The notes beneath the pieces are model-generated. The model searched no databases, was not told the origin of the DNA, and saw nothing but the letters and a program-made list of their open reading frames with translations. A DNA stretch of 64,000 nucleotides from Cellulomonas aerilata (GTDB lineage: Bacteria; Actinomycetota; Actinomycetes; Actinomycetales; Cellulomonadaceae). Position 1 is the first letter of the stretch. Every line of letters begins with the position of its first letter. The position numbers and the translations under genes were made by a program. Shown piece after piece: positions 8,884 through 16,798 of this stretch. The DNA lies in contig NZ_BJYY01000002.1 in the NCBI RefSeq assembly GCF_007991755.1, positions 1-64,000 on the forward strand. The letters run 5' to 3'.

Positions 8884-9428
8884 CGGGCCCGACCCCGGCG
8901 TCGGCCCGGCTGCGCCCGCTGACGGCCGGGGACCTGCCCCGCGTCGCCGACCTGGAGCGGGAGCTGTTCGGGACGTCGGCGTGGTCGCCGGCGATGCTCG
9001 CCGAGGAGCTCGCGGCCGACGGGCGGTCCTACGTCGCCGTCGACGCCGCGATCGAGGGGCGCCGGGCGGACGTCGTCGGCTACGCCGGGCTGTGGTTCGA
9101 CGGCGAGGACGGCCAGGTGATGACGATCGGCGTCGCGCGGCAGCACCAGGGCACGGGCCTGGGGCGGCTGCTGATGTCCTGGCTCGTGGACCGGGCCCGG
9201 GCGGTCGGCGCACGGTCGGTGCTGCTCGAGGTGCGGGTCGACAACGTCCCCGCGCTCGCGCTGTACGAGCGGTCCGGGTTCACGCGGATGGGGCGGCGTC
9301 GCGGGTACTACCAGCCGGAGAACGTCGACGCCTGGACCATGCGGCTGGACCTCGCCGCCGGTCCTGCCTCGTCCGTGGGCGCCGGCGGGACGGCGGACGC
9401 TGCCGGCGGGACGGCGGTGACCGCGTGA
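8880..9428 (+). CDS. rimI: Ribosomal-protein-alanine N-acetyltransferase-like GNAT enzyme
   Basis: This 182-residue GNAT acetyltransferase is expected to acetylate protein N-termini; RimI of E. coli modifies ribosomal protein S18. The acetyl-CoA pocket QHQGTGLGRLLM and the C-terminal YERSGFTRMGRRRGYY are clear. The tail after about residue 155 is low-complexity Gly/Ala and probably disordered. It overlaps tsaB by four bases (ATGA) and the following rhodanese gene by four bases (GTGA), so tsaB-rimI-rhodanese are coupled. The gene name rests on context and family, and other N-terminal substrates are possible. Confidence 0.88.
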   Translation: MTGPTPASARLRPLTAGDLPRVADLERELFGTSAWSPAMLAEELAADGRSYVAVDAAIEGRRADVVGYAGLWFDGEDGQVMTIGVARQHQGTGLGRLLMSWLVDRARAVGARSVLLEVRVDNVPALALYERSGFTRMGRRRGYYQPENVDAWTMRLDLAAGPASSVGAGGTADAAGGTAVTA

Positions 9429-10288
9429 ACGACTCGCGTCGCGACGCCGTCCTGGTCGACGCCCACGAGCTCGCCGCCCGGCTCGACGGCGGCGACCCGG
9501 TCGTGGTCCTCGACGTGCGGTGGGCGCTGGGCCGGACGGACGGCCGGGAGCAGCACACCGCGGGGCACGTCCCCGGGTCGGTGTACGTCGACCTCGACAC
9601 CGAGCTCGCCGCGCCGCCGACGCCCGCCGCGGGCCGGCACCCGCTGCCCGACGCCCTGGACCTGCAGGCCGCGGCGCGCCGGTGGGGCGTGCGCGCCGGG
9701 GTGCCGGTGGTCGCGCTCGACGCGGTGGGCGGCACGTCGGCGGCGCGGGTCTGGTGGCTGCTGCGGTGGGCGGGGGTGCCCGACGTCCGGATCCTCGACG
9801 GCGGCCTGGCCGCCTGGGTCCGCGCCGGCGGTGAGCTGCAGACCGGCGACGTGCGGCCCCCGCCGGGGGACGTCGTCCTGCACCCCGGCGCGCTGCCCAC
9901 CCTGGACGCCGACGCGGCCGCGGCGCTCGCGGGCTCGGGGGAGGGCGTGCTGCTGGACGCGCGTGCGACCGAGCGGTACCGCGGCGAGGTGGAGCCGGTG
10001 GACCCCCGCGCCGGGCACGTGCCGGGTGCGGTGAGCGCGCCGACCACGGCGAACCTGGGGTCCGACGGGCGGTACCTTCCGGCCGACACGCTGCGGTCCC
10101 GGTTCACCGCCCTCGGCGTGACCGGCGACGGCACGGTCGGCGTCTACTGCGGGTCGGGGGTCACCGCCGCGCACGAGGTCGCGGCCCTGGCGTCGATCGG
10201 CGTCGACGCCGCGCTCTACCCCGGGTCGTGGTCGCAGTGGTCCTCGGACCCGGCGCGACCGGCCGCCACGGGCGCCGAGCCGGGCTGA
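9425..10288 (+). CDS. Two-domain rhodanese-type sulfurtransferase
   Basis: The protein transfers sulfane sulfur, like thiosulfate or 3-mercaptopyruvate sulfurtransferases. The 287 residues form two rhodanese domains. The N-terminal one (about 5-140) has DVRWALGR and [11 protein letters not shown] but lacks a catalytic Cys. The C-terminal one (about 155-280) has the active loop [10 protein letters not shown] with Cys242. CGSGVTA resembles the loop of SseA/MST-type enzymes more than classical CRKGVTA rhodaneses. It begins inside the rimI stop (GTGA) and ends at a strong terminator. Its coupling to t6A genes suggests, but does not prove, a role connected with sulfur supply or tRNA metabolism. 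Confidence 0.88.
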   Translation: MNDSRRDAVLVDAHELAARLDGGDPVVVLDVRWALGRTDGREQHTAGHVPGSVYVDLDTELAAPPTPAAGRHPLPDALDLQAAARRWGVRAGVPVVALDAVGGTSAARVWWLLRWAGVPDVRILDGGLAAWVRAGGELQTGDVRPPPGDVVLHPGALPTLDADAAAALAGSGEGVLLDARATERYRGEVEPVDPRAGHVPGAVSAPTTANLGSDGRYLPADTLRSRFTALGVTGDGTVGVYCGSGVTAAHEVAALASIGVDAALYPGSWSQWSSDPARPAATGAEPG

Positions 10289-10299
10289 CCCGGACCTGC

Positions 10300-10337
10300 G
10301 GGAGGGCACCGCGGTCCGACGACCGCGGTGCCCTCCC
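10300..10337. terminator. Strong 17-bp hairpin terminator
   Basis: Perfect 17-base arms (10300-10316 and 10321-10337) surround a CGAC loop. It lies between the convergent rhodanese and nitroreductase genes and should act on both strands. Confidence 0.85.
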
Positions 10338-10352
10338 GTCCGTGCCGGCCGC

Positions 10353-10991
10353 TCAGACCGTCGCGGACACCTGGTCGAACTCCAGGCGCGGCGCGCGCGG
10401 CCGGGCGGACTCCGGTCCGGCGGGCGTACCCAGGTTGAGCACCATGAGCGACTTCCAGCCGTTCCCGGCGAAGAACTCGGCATCGATGCCCGCCGCGTCC
10501 ATGCCGCCCATCGGTCCGACGTGCAGGCCCGCCGCGCGCAGACCCACGATCAGGTAGCCGATCTGCAGCATGGCCGAGGACCGGGCGAGCGCCTCGCGCG
10601 CGGCCGGGTCCGGGAACCGGTCGCGCACCCCGGGCAGGTGCGGCACGAGCACGTCGAGGTGCTCGTGGAAGTTCGGGTCGGCGGCCGCGACGACCGTCAG
10701 GGGGGCGGCGAGCACGCGGTCGCGGTTGCCCTCCGCCATGTGCGCGGCCAGGCGCTCGCGGCCCTCGCGAGTGCGGACCAGCAGCAGGCGCAGCGGGACG
10801 GTGTTCATCATGGTCGGGCCCCAGCGCACCAGGTCGTAGACCGTGCCGACCTGCTCGTCGCTGACGTCGCCGTCGGCGAAGGTGTTGACGCTGCGAGCCT
10901 CACGGAAGAGCAGGTCGGCGACGTCGTCGCCGATCGCGAGCCCGCCGGGGGAGAAGTCCAGGTCGTCCAGGGACGTGGTGTCGGTGCTCAT
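10353..10991 (-). CDS. Nitroreductase-family protein, RutE/malonic semialdehyde reductase-like
   Basis: This FMN-dependent nitroreductase-fold protein has 212 residues. The segments [28 protein letters not shown] (residues about 29-56) and [17 protein letters not shown] match the RutE/HadB subgroup, which reduces malonic semialdehyde to 3-hydroxypropionate. [11 protein letters not shown] and the C-terminal [11 protein letters not shown] also fit. No other pyrimidine-degradation (rut) gene lies nearby, so the substrate is uncertain. The ATG at 10991 is the only in-frame Met at the homology start. It is antisense to its neighbours and sits between rimI and tsaD, which are usually adjacent in mycobacteria. 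Confidence 0.8.
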   Translation of the reverse strand: MSTDTTSLDDLDFSPGGLAIGDDVADLLFREARSVNTFADGDVSDEQVGTVYDLVRWGPTMMNTVPLRLLLVRTREGRERLAAHMAEGNRDRVLAAPLTVVAAADPNFHEHLDVLVPHLPGVRDRFPDPAAREALARSSAMLQIGYLIVGLRAAGLHVGPMGGMDAAGIDAEFFAGNGWKSLMVLNLGTPAGPESARPRAPRLEFDQVSATV

Positions 10992-11111
10992 GGCTGGTCG
11001 AACACGCAACGACCTCCCGCGCGTCCGGTCGGCGGCGTGGGGTGGGTCACACCGGCCCGCAGGGCTCTGGGCGGCGGCCGCCGGCGTCCGTGGCGCGTCG
11101 CCGCCCGTGAC

Positions 11112-11117
11112 TACCCT
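11112..11117 (+). promoter_or_regulatory. Candidate -10 box of tsaD
   Basis: TACCCT ends 6 bases before the tsaD ATG. No Shine-Dalgarno sequence is present, so a leaderless transcript is likely. tsaD therefore appears to have its own promoter rather than depending on the tsaE-tsaB-rimI operon. Confidence 0.5.
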
Positions 11118-11123
11118 GTCCGC

Positions 11124-12167
11124 ATGACTTCCCCGCTCGTCCTCGGTATCGAGACCTCGTGCGACGAGACGGGCGTCGCACTCGTGCGCGGCGAGGAGCT
11201 GCTGGTCGACTCGGTGGCCAGCTCCATGGACGAGCACGCCAGGTACGGCGGGATCATCCCCGAGGTCGCCTCCCGCGCCCACCTCGAGGCCATGGTCCCC
11301 ACCCTGCGCCGCGCGCTGGAGGTGGCCGACGTCGACCTGGGGCAGGTGGACGCGATCGCCGTGACCGCGGGCCCGGGTCTCGTGGGCCCGCTGACGGTCG
11401 GGACCGCGGCCGCGAAGGCGCTGTCGATCGGTCTGGGCGTGCCGCTGTACGGGGTGAACCACGTGATCGGGCACGCCGCGGTCGACGAGCTCGTGCACGG
11501 CCGGTTCCCCGACCGCGTGATGGCGCTGGTGGTGTCCGGCGGGCACTCCTCGCTGCTGCTGGTCGACGACATCGCCACCTCGGTGACCGAGCTCGGCTCG
11601 ACGCTCGACGACGCCGCGGGGGAGGCGTTCGACAAGGTCGGGCGCCTGCTGGGGCTCCCGTACCCCGGCGGTCCGCACATCGACCGGCTCGCGCGCGAGG
11701 GGGACCCCGAGGCGATCCGGTTCCCGCGCGGCCTGACCGCCGCCAAGGACCAGGGCAGGCACGCCGACGACTTCTCGTTCTCGGGCCTGAAGACGGCGGT
11801 CGCGCGGTGGGTCGAGGCGCGGCAGGACCTCGGCCAGCAGATCCCCGTCCACGACGTCGCCGCGTCGTTCGCGTTCGCGGTCGCCGACGTCCTGACCGCC
11901 AAGACGATCGCCGCGTGCCGCCGGCACGACGTCGGCACGCTCGTGGTGGGCGGCGGCTTCTCCGCCAACTCCCAGCTGCGCGACCTCATGGCCGTGCGCT
12001 GCGCCGAGGCGGGGATCGAGCTGCGGATCCCGCCGATCCGCTACTGCACGGACAACGGCGCGATGATCGCCGCGCTCGGCGCCGCGGTGGTGCGGCGGGG
12101 GCTGCCGCCGTCGGAGCTCGACCTGCCGGTGGACTCGTCGATGCCGCTGACCCGCATCACCGTCTGA
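11124..12167 (+). CDS. tsaD: tRNA N6-adenosine threonylcarbamoyltransferase TsaD
   Basis: TsaD transfers the threonylcarbamoyl group to A37 of ANN-decoding tRNAs. The 347-residue product has the ASKHA-fold blocks [30 protein letters not shown], the metal-site [50 protein letters not shown] and [12 protein letters not shown]. The ATG at 11124 fits both homology and the adjacent -10 box. The gene is cut off from tsaB/rimI by about 1.7 kb that carries the rhodanese and the antisense nitroreductase. Confidence 0.96.
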   Translation: MTSPLVLGIETSCDETGVALVRGEELLVDSVASSMDEHARYGGIIPEVASRAHLEAMVPTLRRALEVADVDLGQVDAIAVTAGPGLVGPLTVGTAAAKALSIGLGVPLYGVNHVIGHAAVDELVHGRFPDRVMALVVSGGHSSLLLVDDIATSVTELGSTLDDAAGEAFDKVGRLLGLPYPGGPHIDRLAREGDPEAIRFPRGLTAAKDQGRHADDFSFSGLKTAVARWVEARQDLGQQIPVHDVAASFAFAVADVLTAKTIAACRRHDVGTLVVGGGFSANSQLRDLMAVRCAEAGIELRIPPIRYCTDNGAMIAALGAAVVRRGLPPSELDLPVDSSMPLTRITV

Positions 12168-12332
12168 GGTCCGACCCGACGCCGTCCCGGCGGACCCCCG
12201 GGCCCGTCGGACGCCGGCCGTGCCCGGCGGCGGGGCGCGGCAGGTCCGCGGTGAACCACGCGCGGCCCTGTCCCGTGGACGACATGCGGGCTTAGGGGGC
12301 CGGCGCGACGGACGAACGCGACGAGGTGCTGC

Positions 12333-12527
12333 ATGGCGGACGACGAGCTGCGGGTCGAGATCACGGACGCCGACATCCGTACCGCCAAGCGGGCCTGGCT
12401 CGCGGCCCGCGACGGTGGCGCACCCGAGGACCGCGTCCAGCGGCTCTTCGACGGGTACGAGCGACTGGTCAACGCCCAGGCGCAGCAGATCGCCGACGAC
12501 TTCCGCCGTCGCCGCGACTCCCGCTGA
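12333..12527 (+). CDS. Small conserved-looking hypothetical protein
   Basis: This 64-residue protein starts MADDELRVEITDADIRTAKRAW and is largely predicted helical, with an acidic N-terminal half and a basic C-terminus ending RRRRDSR. It carries no membrane segment or signal. GAGGTG lies a few bases before the ATG and can serve as a ribosome-binding site. Codon use (G/C in third positions) matches neighbouring genes. I do not recognise the family. It stands alone between tsaD and an antisense gene. Confidence 0.6.
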   Translation: MADDELRVEITDADIRTAKRAWLAARDGGAPEDRVQRLFDGYERLVNAQAQQIADDFRRRRDSR

Positions 12528-12635
12528 CCGGGGCGGCACGCGTCCCGGGGGACCGTCCGGGACCGCGCTCGCGGACGCCGGGCCACGGACCGCCGGGACG
12601 GCTCGTCACGCAGGCCCGGTCGGGGCCGCCGCCCG

Positions 12636-12986
12636 TCACGTCCAGTGCCGGTGCGCGTGGACCAGCCGGCGCTCCGCTGCCGCCTCACCCGCCACGTCGC
12701 CGCCGACCTCTCCGGTCGACGCGTTGACGACGAGACTCGACAGGGACGGCTCCCCGCGGCGGGCGCAGTCCTCGGAGAGCAGGTCCAGCAGCCGGCCCAT
12801 CCCCTGCACGAGGTACGGCAGGCCGAGCTCCTCGCGCAGCTCCCCGTACGTGACGGTCTCCCCTGCCCGGGCCGCCTCGACCAGCCGGTCACGCACCCGC
12901 GGCAGGCACGCGGACGCGAGCTCGGTGACGGTGACCGTCCGTCCCCGCACGACGACCTTCTCGCCCGTGCGCAGCGTCGACGTCAT
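12636..12986 (-). CDS. Hypothetical protein with an MGMT/HTH-like small domain
   Basis: The 116-residue protein has a central segment AGETVTYGELREELGLP followed by GRLLDLLSEDCARRGEPSLS and LVVNASTGEVGG. This resembles a small helical domain (VTYGELAE... LVVN...TG) seen in several uncharacterised bacterial and nuclease-associated proteins; the comparison is from memory. The ATG at 12986 has CATGAT six bases upstream. No catalytic motif is visible, so the function is unknown. It is monocistronic and is followed by no clear hairpin. Confidence 0.65.
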   Translation of the reverse strand: MTSTLRTGEKVVVRGRTVTVTELASACLPRVRDRLVEAARAGETVTYGELREELGLPYLVQGMGRLLDLLSEDCARRGEPSLSSLVVNASTGEVGGDVAGEAAAERRLVHAHRHWT

Positions 12987-13098
12987 GCCGGGATCATGGC
13001 AGTCGGGCCCGGCCCAGGCGCGGGCCGGGTGCCGGGATGGCCGGTGCAGGGGTGCGGCCGGAGCCGAGCGGTCCGCGCCCGTGCCGGCGCGACGGCGT

Positions 13099-14235
13099 CT
13101 ACAGGGGCTTCCCGGCACGCATCTCCGCGACGAGCGACGCCACCACGGCGTCGAGCTCGCCGCCGTGACGCCGCGCGACCGCCCGCTGGCGCTGGTAGGA
13201 CGCGCCGCGGTCGAGGATCGTGTGGACGCCGTCGAGCTCGTCCGTGCAGCCCAGGCGCGCGGCCGTCGGCTCCAGGTCGGCGAGCAGCTTGCCGACGGCG
13301 TCGGTGACGAGCTGCTCCTCGCCGGCCTCGTCCAGGATGATGATCGCGTCCATGCCGTAGCGCGCCGAGCGCCACTTGTTCTCCTGCACGAACCACGGCG
13401 GCATGACGGGCAGCTCGCGGCCCTCGTCGAGCATGGTGGAGAAGTGCTCGACCAGGCAGTGCATGAGAGCGGCCAACGCCATCAGCTCGTGCTGGTTCGT
13501 CGCGCCGTCGCAGATCCGCATCTCCAGCGTCCCGAACCGGGGCGAGGGCCGCACGTCCCACCGGATCTCGTCGAACTGGTCGATGACGCCGGTGTGCATC
13601 ATGTCGGCGACGTAGCCCTCGAGCTGCTCCCAGCGCTCGAACTGGAACGGGAGCCCGGCCGTCGGCAGCTGCTGGAACATCAGCGCACGGTTGGACGCGT
13701 AGCCGGTGTCCTTGCCGCCCCAGAACGGGCTGGAGGCGGACAGCGACTGCAGGTACGGCAGCGCGGTCAGGATCGCCCGGGAGATCGGCAGGACCTTGTC
13801 GCGGTCCTCGATGCCCACGTGCACGTGCACGCCGTAGATGAGCATCTGCCGGCCCCACCACTGCGTGCGGTCGATGAGGGTCTGGTACCGCTGCTTGTCG
13901 GTGACCTTCTGGTGGGACCACTGCGCGAACGGGTGCGTGCCCGCGCACATGAGCTCCACCCGGAGCGGGTCGGTGACGGCGCGGACCTCCTCGATGGCCC
14001 GCTGCAGGTCCGCGCCGGCCTCGCCGACCGTCCGGCAGACCTTGGAGACGATCTCGACGGTGTTGAGCAGCAGCTCCTGCCGGACATTGGGGTGCTCCCC
14101 GCCGTCGGCCGGGCGCAGCGCGTCCAGCACCGTCGCGGCGACCTGGCGCAGGTCACCGGAGTCGGAGTCGACGAGGGCGAGCTCCCACTCGATCCCGACG
14201 CTCGAGCGCTCGGAGTGGGCGAACGGGATCTGCAT
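13099..14235 (-). CDS. YbdK-type carboxylate-amine ligase (glutamate--cysteine ligase family 2)
   Basis: The 378-residue protein belongs to the GCS2/YbdK family, ATP-dependent ligases with weak glutamate-cysteine ligase activity in E. coli. Family blocks include VGIEWELALVD near the N-terminus, CAGTHPFAQW, IYGVHVHVGIEDRDK, SSPFWGGKDTGYASNR and ENKWRSARYGMDA. High-GC actinobacteria mostly rely on mycothiol, so a glutathione role is uncertain and a different gamma-glutamyl product is possible. Its ATG overlaps the methyltransferase stop by one base (TGATG), so it is the second gene of a two-gene operon. Confidence 0.88.
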   Translation of the reverse strand: MQIPFAHSERSSVGIEWELALVDSDSGDLRQVAATVLDALRPADGGEHPNVRQELLLNTVEIVSKVCRTVGEAGADLQRAIEEVRAVTDPLRVELMCAGTHPFAQWSHQKVTDKQRYQTLIDRTQWWGRQMLIYGVHVHVGIEDRDKVLPISRAILTALPYLQSLSASSPFWGGKDTGYASNRALMFQQLPTAGLPFQFERWEQLEGYVADMMHTGVIDQFDEIRWDVRPSPRFGTLEMRICDGATNQHELMALAALMHCLVEHFSTMLDEGRELPVMPPWFVQENKWRSARYGMDAIIILDEAGEEQLVTDAVGKLLADLEPTAARLGCTDELDGVHTILDRGASYQRQRAVARRHGGELDAVVASLVAEMRAGKPL

Positions 14236-15446
14236 CACGGCACCTCCGGGTTGGTCGTCGGCGGGTCCACCGGCTCCACGACGAGGACCTGCTGGGCCCC
14301 GCCGACCCTGGTCAGCACGATCGTGCCCTCCGCGTCGCCGCGCAGGTCGAGCTGCTTGCGCAGCTGCTCGGGGACGACGGCGGTCCCACGCTTCTTGATC
14401 GTCAGCCGGCCGACGCCGCGCTCGCGCAGGTACGTGCGCAGGCGCTTGAGCCCGAACGGCAGCGTGTCCAGCACGCGGTACGTCGTCGCCAGCGGGGTGA
14501 GGTGCAGGGCGTCGGACGTCACGTACGCGATCGTCGGGTCGATCAGGCGGCCGTCCACCTCGGCCGCGACCTGCGCGACGAGGCCGGCCCGGATGACGGC
14601 GCCGTCCGGCTCGAGGAGGTAGGCGCCGACCCGGCCGACCGCGGGTGGGCCGACGTGCTCGTCCTGCACGGCCACGGCGGAGCGGTCGCGCAGCACCAGG
14701 GCGCTGCGCCCCGGACCGTCGACCCGCAGCGGCCCGAACCACAGCCCGGCCTCCACCACGTCGCCGTCCATGGAGACCCACTGGGTCTCGGCGTCGGCGG
14801 GCAGCGCGCTGTGCGGGATGCCGGGGCCGACCTTGATGCCCAGCGCCGGCACGCGCTCGCGCAGCGCCTGGACGGCGTCCAGCGGCGGCTCGTAGGCGGC
14901 GGGGTCGAAGACCCGCTTGCCGGACGACACCCGCCGCGCCGGGTCCGCGTACAGGCCGTCGACGCCCTCCGCGGCGAAGTCGACGGCCAGGCCGTCCGCC
15001 TGGCGCACCTCGGCCTCCGGGAAGTGGCGCAGGTTCACCGTCGCCAGTGCCGCGGTCAGCTCGTCGGTGTCGGTCGCGAGCACCGACAGCCCGACGCCCG
15101 CGAACGCGAGGGAGTCCGCGCCGATCCCGCAGGTCAGGTCGGCGATCCGGGTGACACCGGCGGAGACGTACCGGCGGGCGTGGTGCGCCGCCACGGTGAG
15201 CCGGGTCGCCTGCTCCAGGCCCGAGGGGGTGAACAGCATGCCGTCGGCGAAGGAGTCGAACTTCGCGTGGGCCCGGGCCCGCAGCCGGGACTGGGTCAGC
15301 GCCGCCGCGACCAGCTCTGGGTCGACGCCGTCGCGGCGCAGGCGCTCGGACAGCGCCATCGTCCGGCCCTCGTCGTACGGCGGCAGAGCCGACAGCAGCG
15401 CCCACCCCTCGGGGCTGAGCAGCTTCGTGAGCCCGGCGGCGTCCAT
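14235..15446 (-). CDS. Class I SAM-dependent methyltransferase with C-terminal THUMP-like domain
   Basis: The 403-residue protein has SAM motif I, IADLTCGIGADSLAF, at about residues 96-110. ATDTDELTAALA follows, and LYADPARR takes the place of the usual DPPR/NPPY catalytic block. The C-terminal third (PFGLKRLRTYLRERGVGRLTIKKRG) looks like the THUMP-like domain common in actinobacterial homologues. An RNA substrate is suggested by this domain but not shown. The ATG at 15446 is chosen over an upstream frame because CAGGAT lies six bases before it. Its start lies 213 bases from the divergent groES start. It overlaps the following ligase gene by one base. Confidence 0.85.
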   Translation of the reverse strand: MDAAGLTKLLSPEGWALLSALPPYDEGRTMALSERLRRDGVDPELVAAALTQSRLRARAHAKFDSFADGMLFTPSGLEQATRLTVAAHHARRYVSAGVTRIADLTCGIGADSLAFAGVGLSVLATDTDELTAALATVNLRHFPEAEVRQADGLAVDFAAEGVDGLYADPARRVSSGKRVFDPAAYEPPLDAVQALRERVPALGIKVGPGIPHSALPADAETQWVSMDGDVVEAGLWFGPLRVDGPGRSALVLRDRSAVAVQDEHVGPPAVGRVGAYLLEPDGAVIRAGLVAQVAAEVDGRLIDPTIAYVTSDALHLTPLATTYRVLDTLPFGLKRLRTYLRERGVGRLTIKKRGTAVVPEQLRKQLDLRGDAEGTIVLTRVGGAQQVLVVEPVDPPTTNPEVP

Positions 15447-15490
15447 GCGCCGATCCTGCCACGCGGGCAGGGCCCGGACGCGGTGCGGGC

Positions 15491-15517
15491 TTAGCACTCG
15501 CCTTGACCGAGTGCTAA
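15491..15517. promoter_or_regulatory. CIRCE operator (HrcA site) of groES
   Basis: TTAGCACTC and GAGTGCTAA form a perfect inverted repeat with a 9-base spacer, exactly the CIRCE consensus bound by the heat-shock repressor HrcA. It overlaps the -35 box of the groES promoter. Confidence 0.97.
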
Positions 15518-15531
15518 CCCGTTCCTAGAGT
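15503..15531 (+). promoter_or_regulatory. Vegetative promoter of groES
   Basis: TTGACC (15503-15508) and TAGAGT (15526-15531) are separated by 17 bases, matching a housekeeping sigma promoter. The -35 hexamer lies inside the CIRCE element, so HrcA would block RNA polymerase. The predicted transcript has about 120 bases of leader before the GTG. Confidence 0.8.
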
Positions 15532-15659
15532 GACCGGTGGCACTGCGGCGCTCGCGCAGCAGGGCCACGCAACGGCAGGGCGACCGGCACCCGCGACGAC
15601 GGACCGCCCTGGCGATGCTCCACCGACATCAGAACCACAACGCGAAGGGGAGGTCCGCA

Positions 15660-15953
15660 GTGTCGGTCTCCATCAAGCCGCTCGAGGACCGCATCGTCGT
15701 CAAGACCCTGGAGGCGGAGACGACCACGGCTTCCGGCCTGGTCATCCCGGACAGCGCCAAGGAGAAGCCCCAGGAGGGCGAGGTCCTGGCGGTCGGCCCC
15801 GGTCGCATCGACGACAACGGCAACCGCGTCCCGCTGGACGTGGCCGTGGGCGACAAGGTCATCTACAGCAAGTACGGCGGCACCGAGGTCAAGTACTCCG
15901 GCGAGGACTACCTGATCCTCTCGGCGCGCGACATCCTCGCCGTCATCGGCTGA
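15660..15953 (+). CDS. groES: Co-chaperonin GroES
   Basis: GroES caps the GroEL folding chamber. The 97-residue product has the full family sequence: [17 protein letters not shown], the mobile loop [43 protein letters not shown] and a C-terminal DILAVIG. The GTG at 15660 is preceded by AAGGGGAGG, a strong ribosome-binding site. It is controlled by a CIRCE site. No groEL follows; the gene ends at a strong terminator and the next gene is whiB on the other strand. Confidence 0.97.
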   Translation: MSVSIKPLEDRIVVKTLEAETTTASGLVIPDSAKEKPQEGEVLAVGPGRIDDNGNRVPLDVAVGDKVIYSKYGGTEVKYSGEDYLILSARDILAVIG

Positions 15954-15990
15954 CAGCTCCGCGACCGCCGGCCCACGACGGCCGGCTCGC

Positions 15991-16038
15991 ACGACGACGC
16001 CCCCGCACCCGGTCCGCCGGGCGCGGGGGCGTCGTCGT
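15991..16038. terminator. Strong terminator after groES
   Basis: Perfect 16-base arms (15991-16006 and 16023-16038) enclose a 16-base loop that itself forms a CCCGG/CCGGG stem. It is followed by TC. It should end groES transcription completely, leaving groES monocistronic. Confidence 0.88.
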
Positions 16039-16042
16039 TCCC

Positions 16043-16156
16043 GCGTGCTGCCGTCCGCGCGTGCCGTCGTCTCCCCGCGTGCTGTCGCTGCCGTGTGCGC
16101 TGGTCCGTGCGTGCTGTTGCCCAGGCGTGCCGTGGTCCCTGCGTGCACTGCCTGGA
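16043..16156. repeat. Seven-copy 16-base degenerate tandem repeat
   Basis: A core close to GCGTGCTGTCG begins at 16043, 16059, 16077, 16093, 16109, 16125 and 16141, giving spacings of 16, 18, 16, 16, 16 and 16 bases. The period is not a multiple of three and the region lies between two terminators, so it is not coding. Its function is unknown. Confidence 0.8.
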
Positions 16157-16163
16157 GACAGCG

Positions 16164-16201
16164 GCGCCCCCGCGCCTCGGAGGTCCGAGGGGCGGGGGCG
16201 C
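16164..16201. terminator. Hairpin terminator after whiB
   Basis: Arms of 17 bases (16164-16180 and 16185-16201) with one mismatch enclose an AGGT loop. It is placed to end whiB transcription on the minus strand. Confidence 0.8.
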
Positions 16202-16220
16202 AGAGGCTGGGTGCTGGGGG

Positions 16221-16517
16221 TCAGACCGCTTCGCGGGCGCTGGCCGGCTTGGCGAGGATCGCGGCGCGCTCGTCCTCGGACAGCCCGCCCCACACGCCGT
16301 ACGGCTCGCGGACCTTGAGCGACTGCTCGCGGCACTCCTTGATGACGGGGCAGCTGGCGCAGATCGCCTTGGCCGCCTCGGCGCGACGACGGCGCGCCGA
16401 GCCTCGCTCGCCCTCGGGGTGGAAGAAGAGCGTGTCGTCCGCTTCGCGGCACGCACCCTCGAACTGCCACTCCCACAGATCCATTACCGGGCCGGGCAGA
16501 CGCGAGATCTCGGTCAC
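16221..16517 (-). CDS. whiB: WhiB3/WhiD-type iron-sulfur transcriptional regulator
   Basis: WhiB-like proteins bind a redox- and NO-sensitive [4Fe-4S] cluster and act with the primary sigma factor. The 98-residue product has the four cluster cysteines Cys23, Cys53, Cys56 and Cys62, the last three in CASCPVIKEC. The G(V/I)WGG turn is present as EPYGVWGGLSEDER. The N-terminal LPGPVMDLWEWQFEGAC and FFHPEGERG resemble M. tuberculosis WhiB3. The GTG at 16517 is chosen over the internal ATG because TAGGAGG lies just upstream and the extra residues match WhiB3. Position beside groES and near guaB also matches whiB3 of M. tuberculosis. Confidence 0.95.
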   Translation of the reverse strand: MTEISRLPGPVMDLWEWQFEGACREADDTLFFHPEGERGSARRRRAEAAKAICASCPVIKECREQSLKVREPYGVWGGLSEDERAAILAKPASAREAV

Positions 16518-16618
16518 GAGGTCCTCCTAGACGATGCACGGCCGGCCCTGGTGATCCGGGGCTGCGGTCCGCCTTCTTGCCGATACAGGACCAGCCGGTG
16601 ATGCGCTGGTAAGTCGGA

Positions 16619-16647
16619 ACGCTACAACCGCGCCAGAAGTTGTTCAA
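16619..16647 (-). promoter_or_regulatory. Vegetative promoter of whiB
   Basis: On the minus strand, TTGAAC (16647-16642) and TAGCGT (16624-16619) are separated by exactly 17 bases, and TG precedes the -10. Transcription would start near 16612, leaving a leader of about 95 bases before the GTG. The remainder of 16518-16798 shows no gene. Confidence 0.7.
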
Positions 16648-16798
16648 GCCCCTGTTCGCCACCAGTTCAGGGTGACGTCGTCGCAGGTCGGACGGGCGAA
16701 ACCCGGGTCAAACCTGTGGTAGGTGCCCGGGCGGTGCCGCGGGGCTGCTGCGCGTCGGACCGGTGGTGATCGCTTCAGGTGGTCGGCACAATCGATCC

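Noticed and set aside
12645-13307. 220-codon plus-strand frame opposite 12636-12986
   Set aside because: It has no ribosome-binding site or domain and is antisense to the better-supported 116-residue gene with a -10 box and ATG.
16043-16156. CRISPR array
   Set aside because: The 16-base units are contiguous and degenerate, with no unique spacers and no cas genes in the window.
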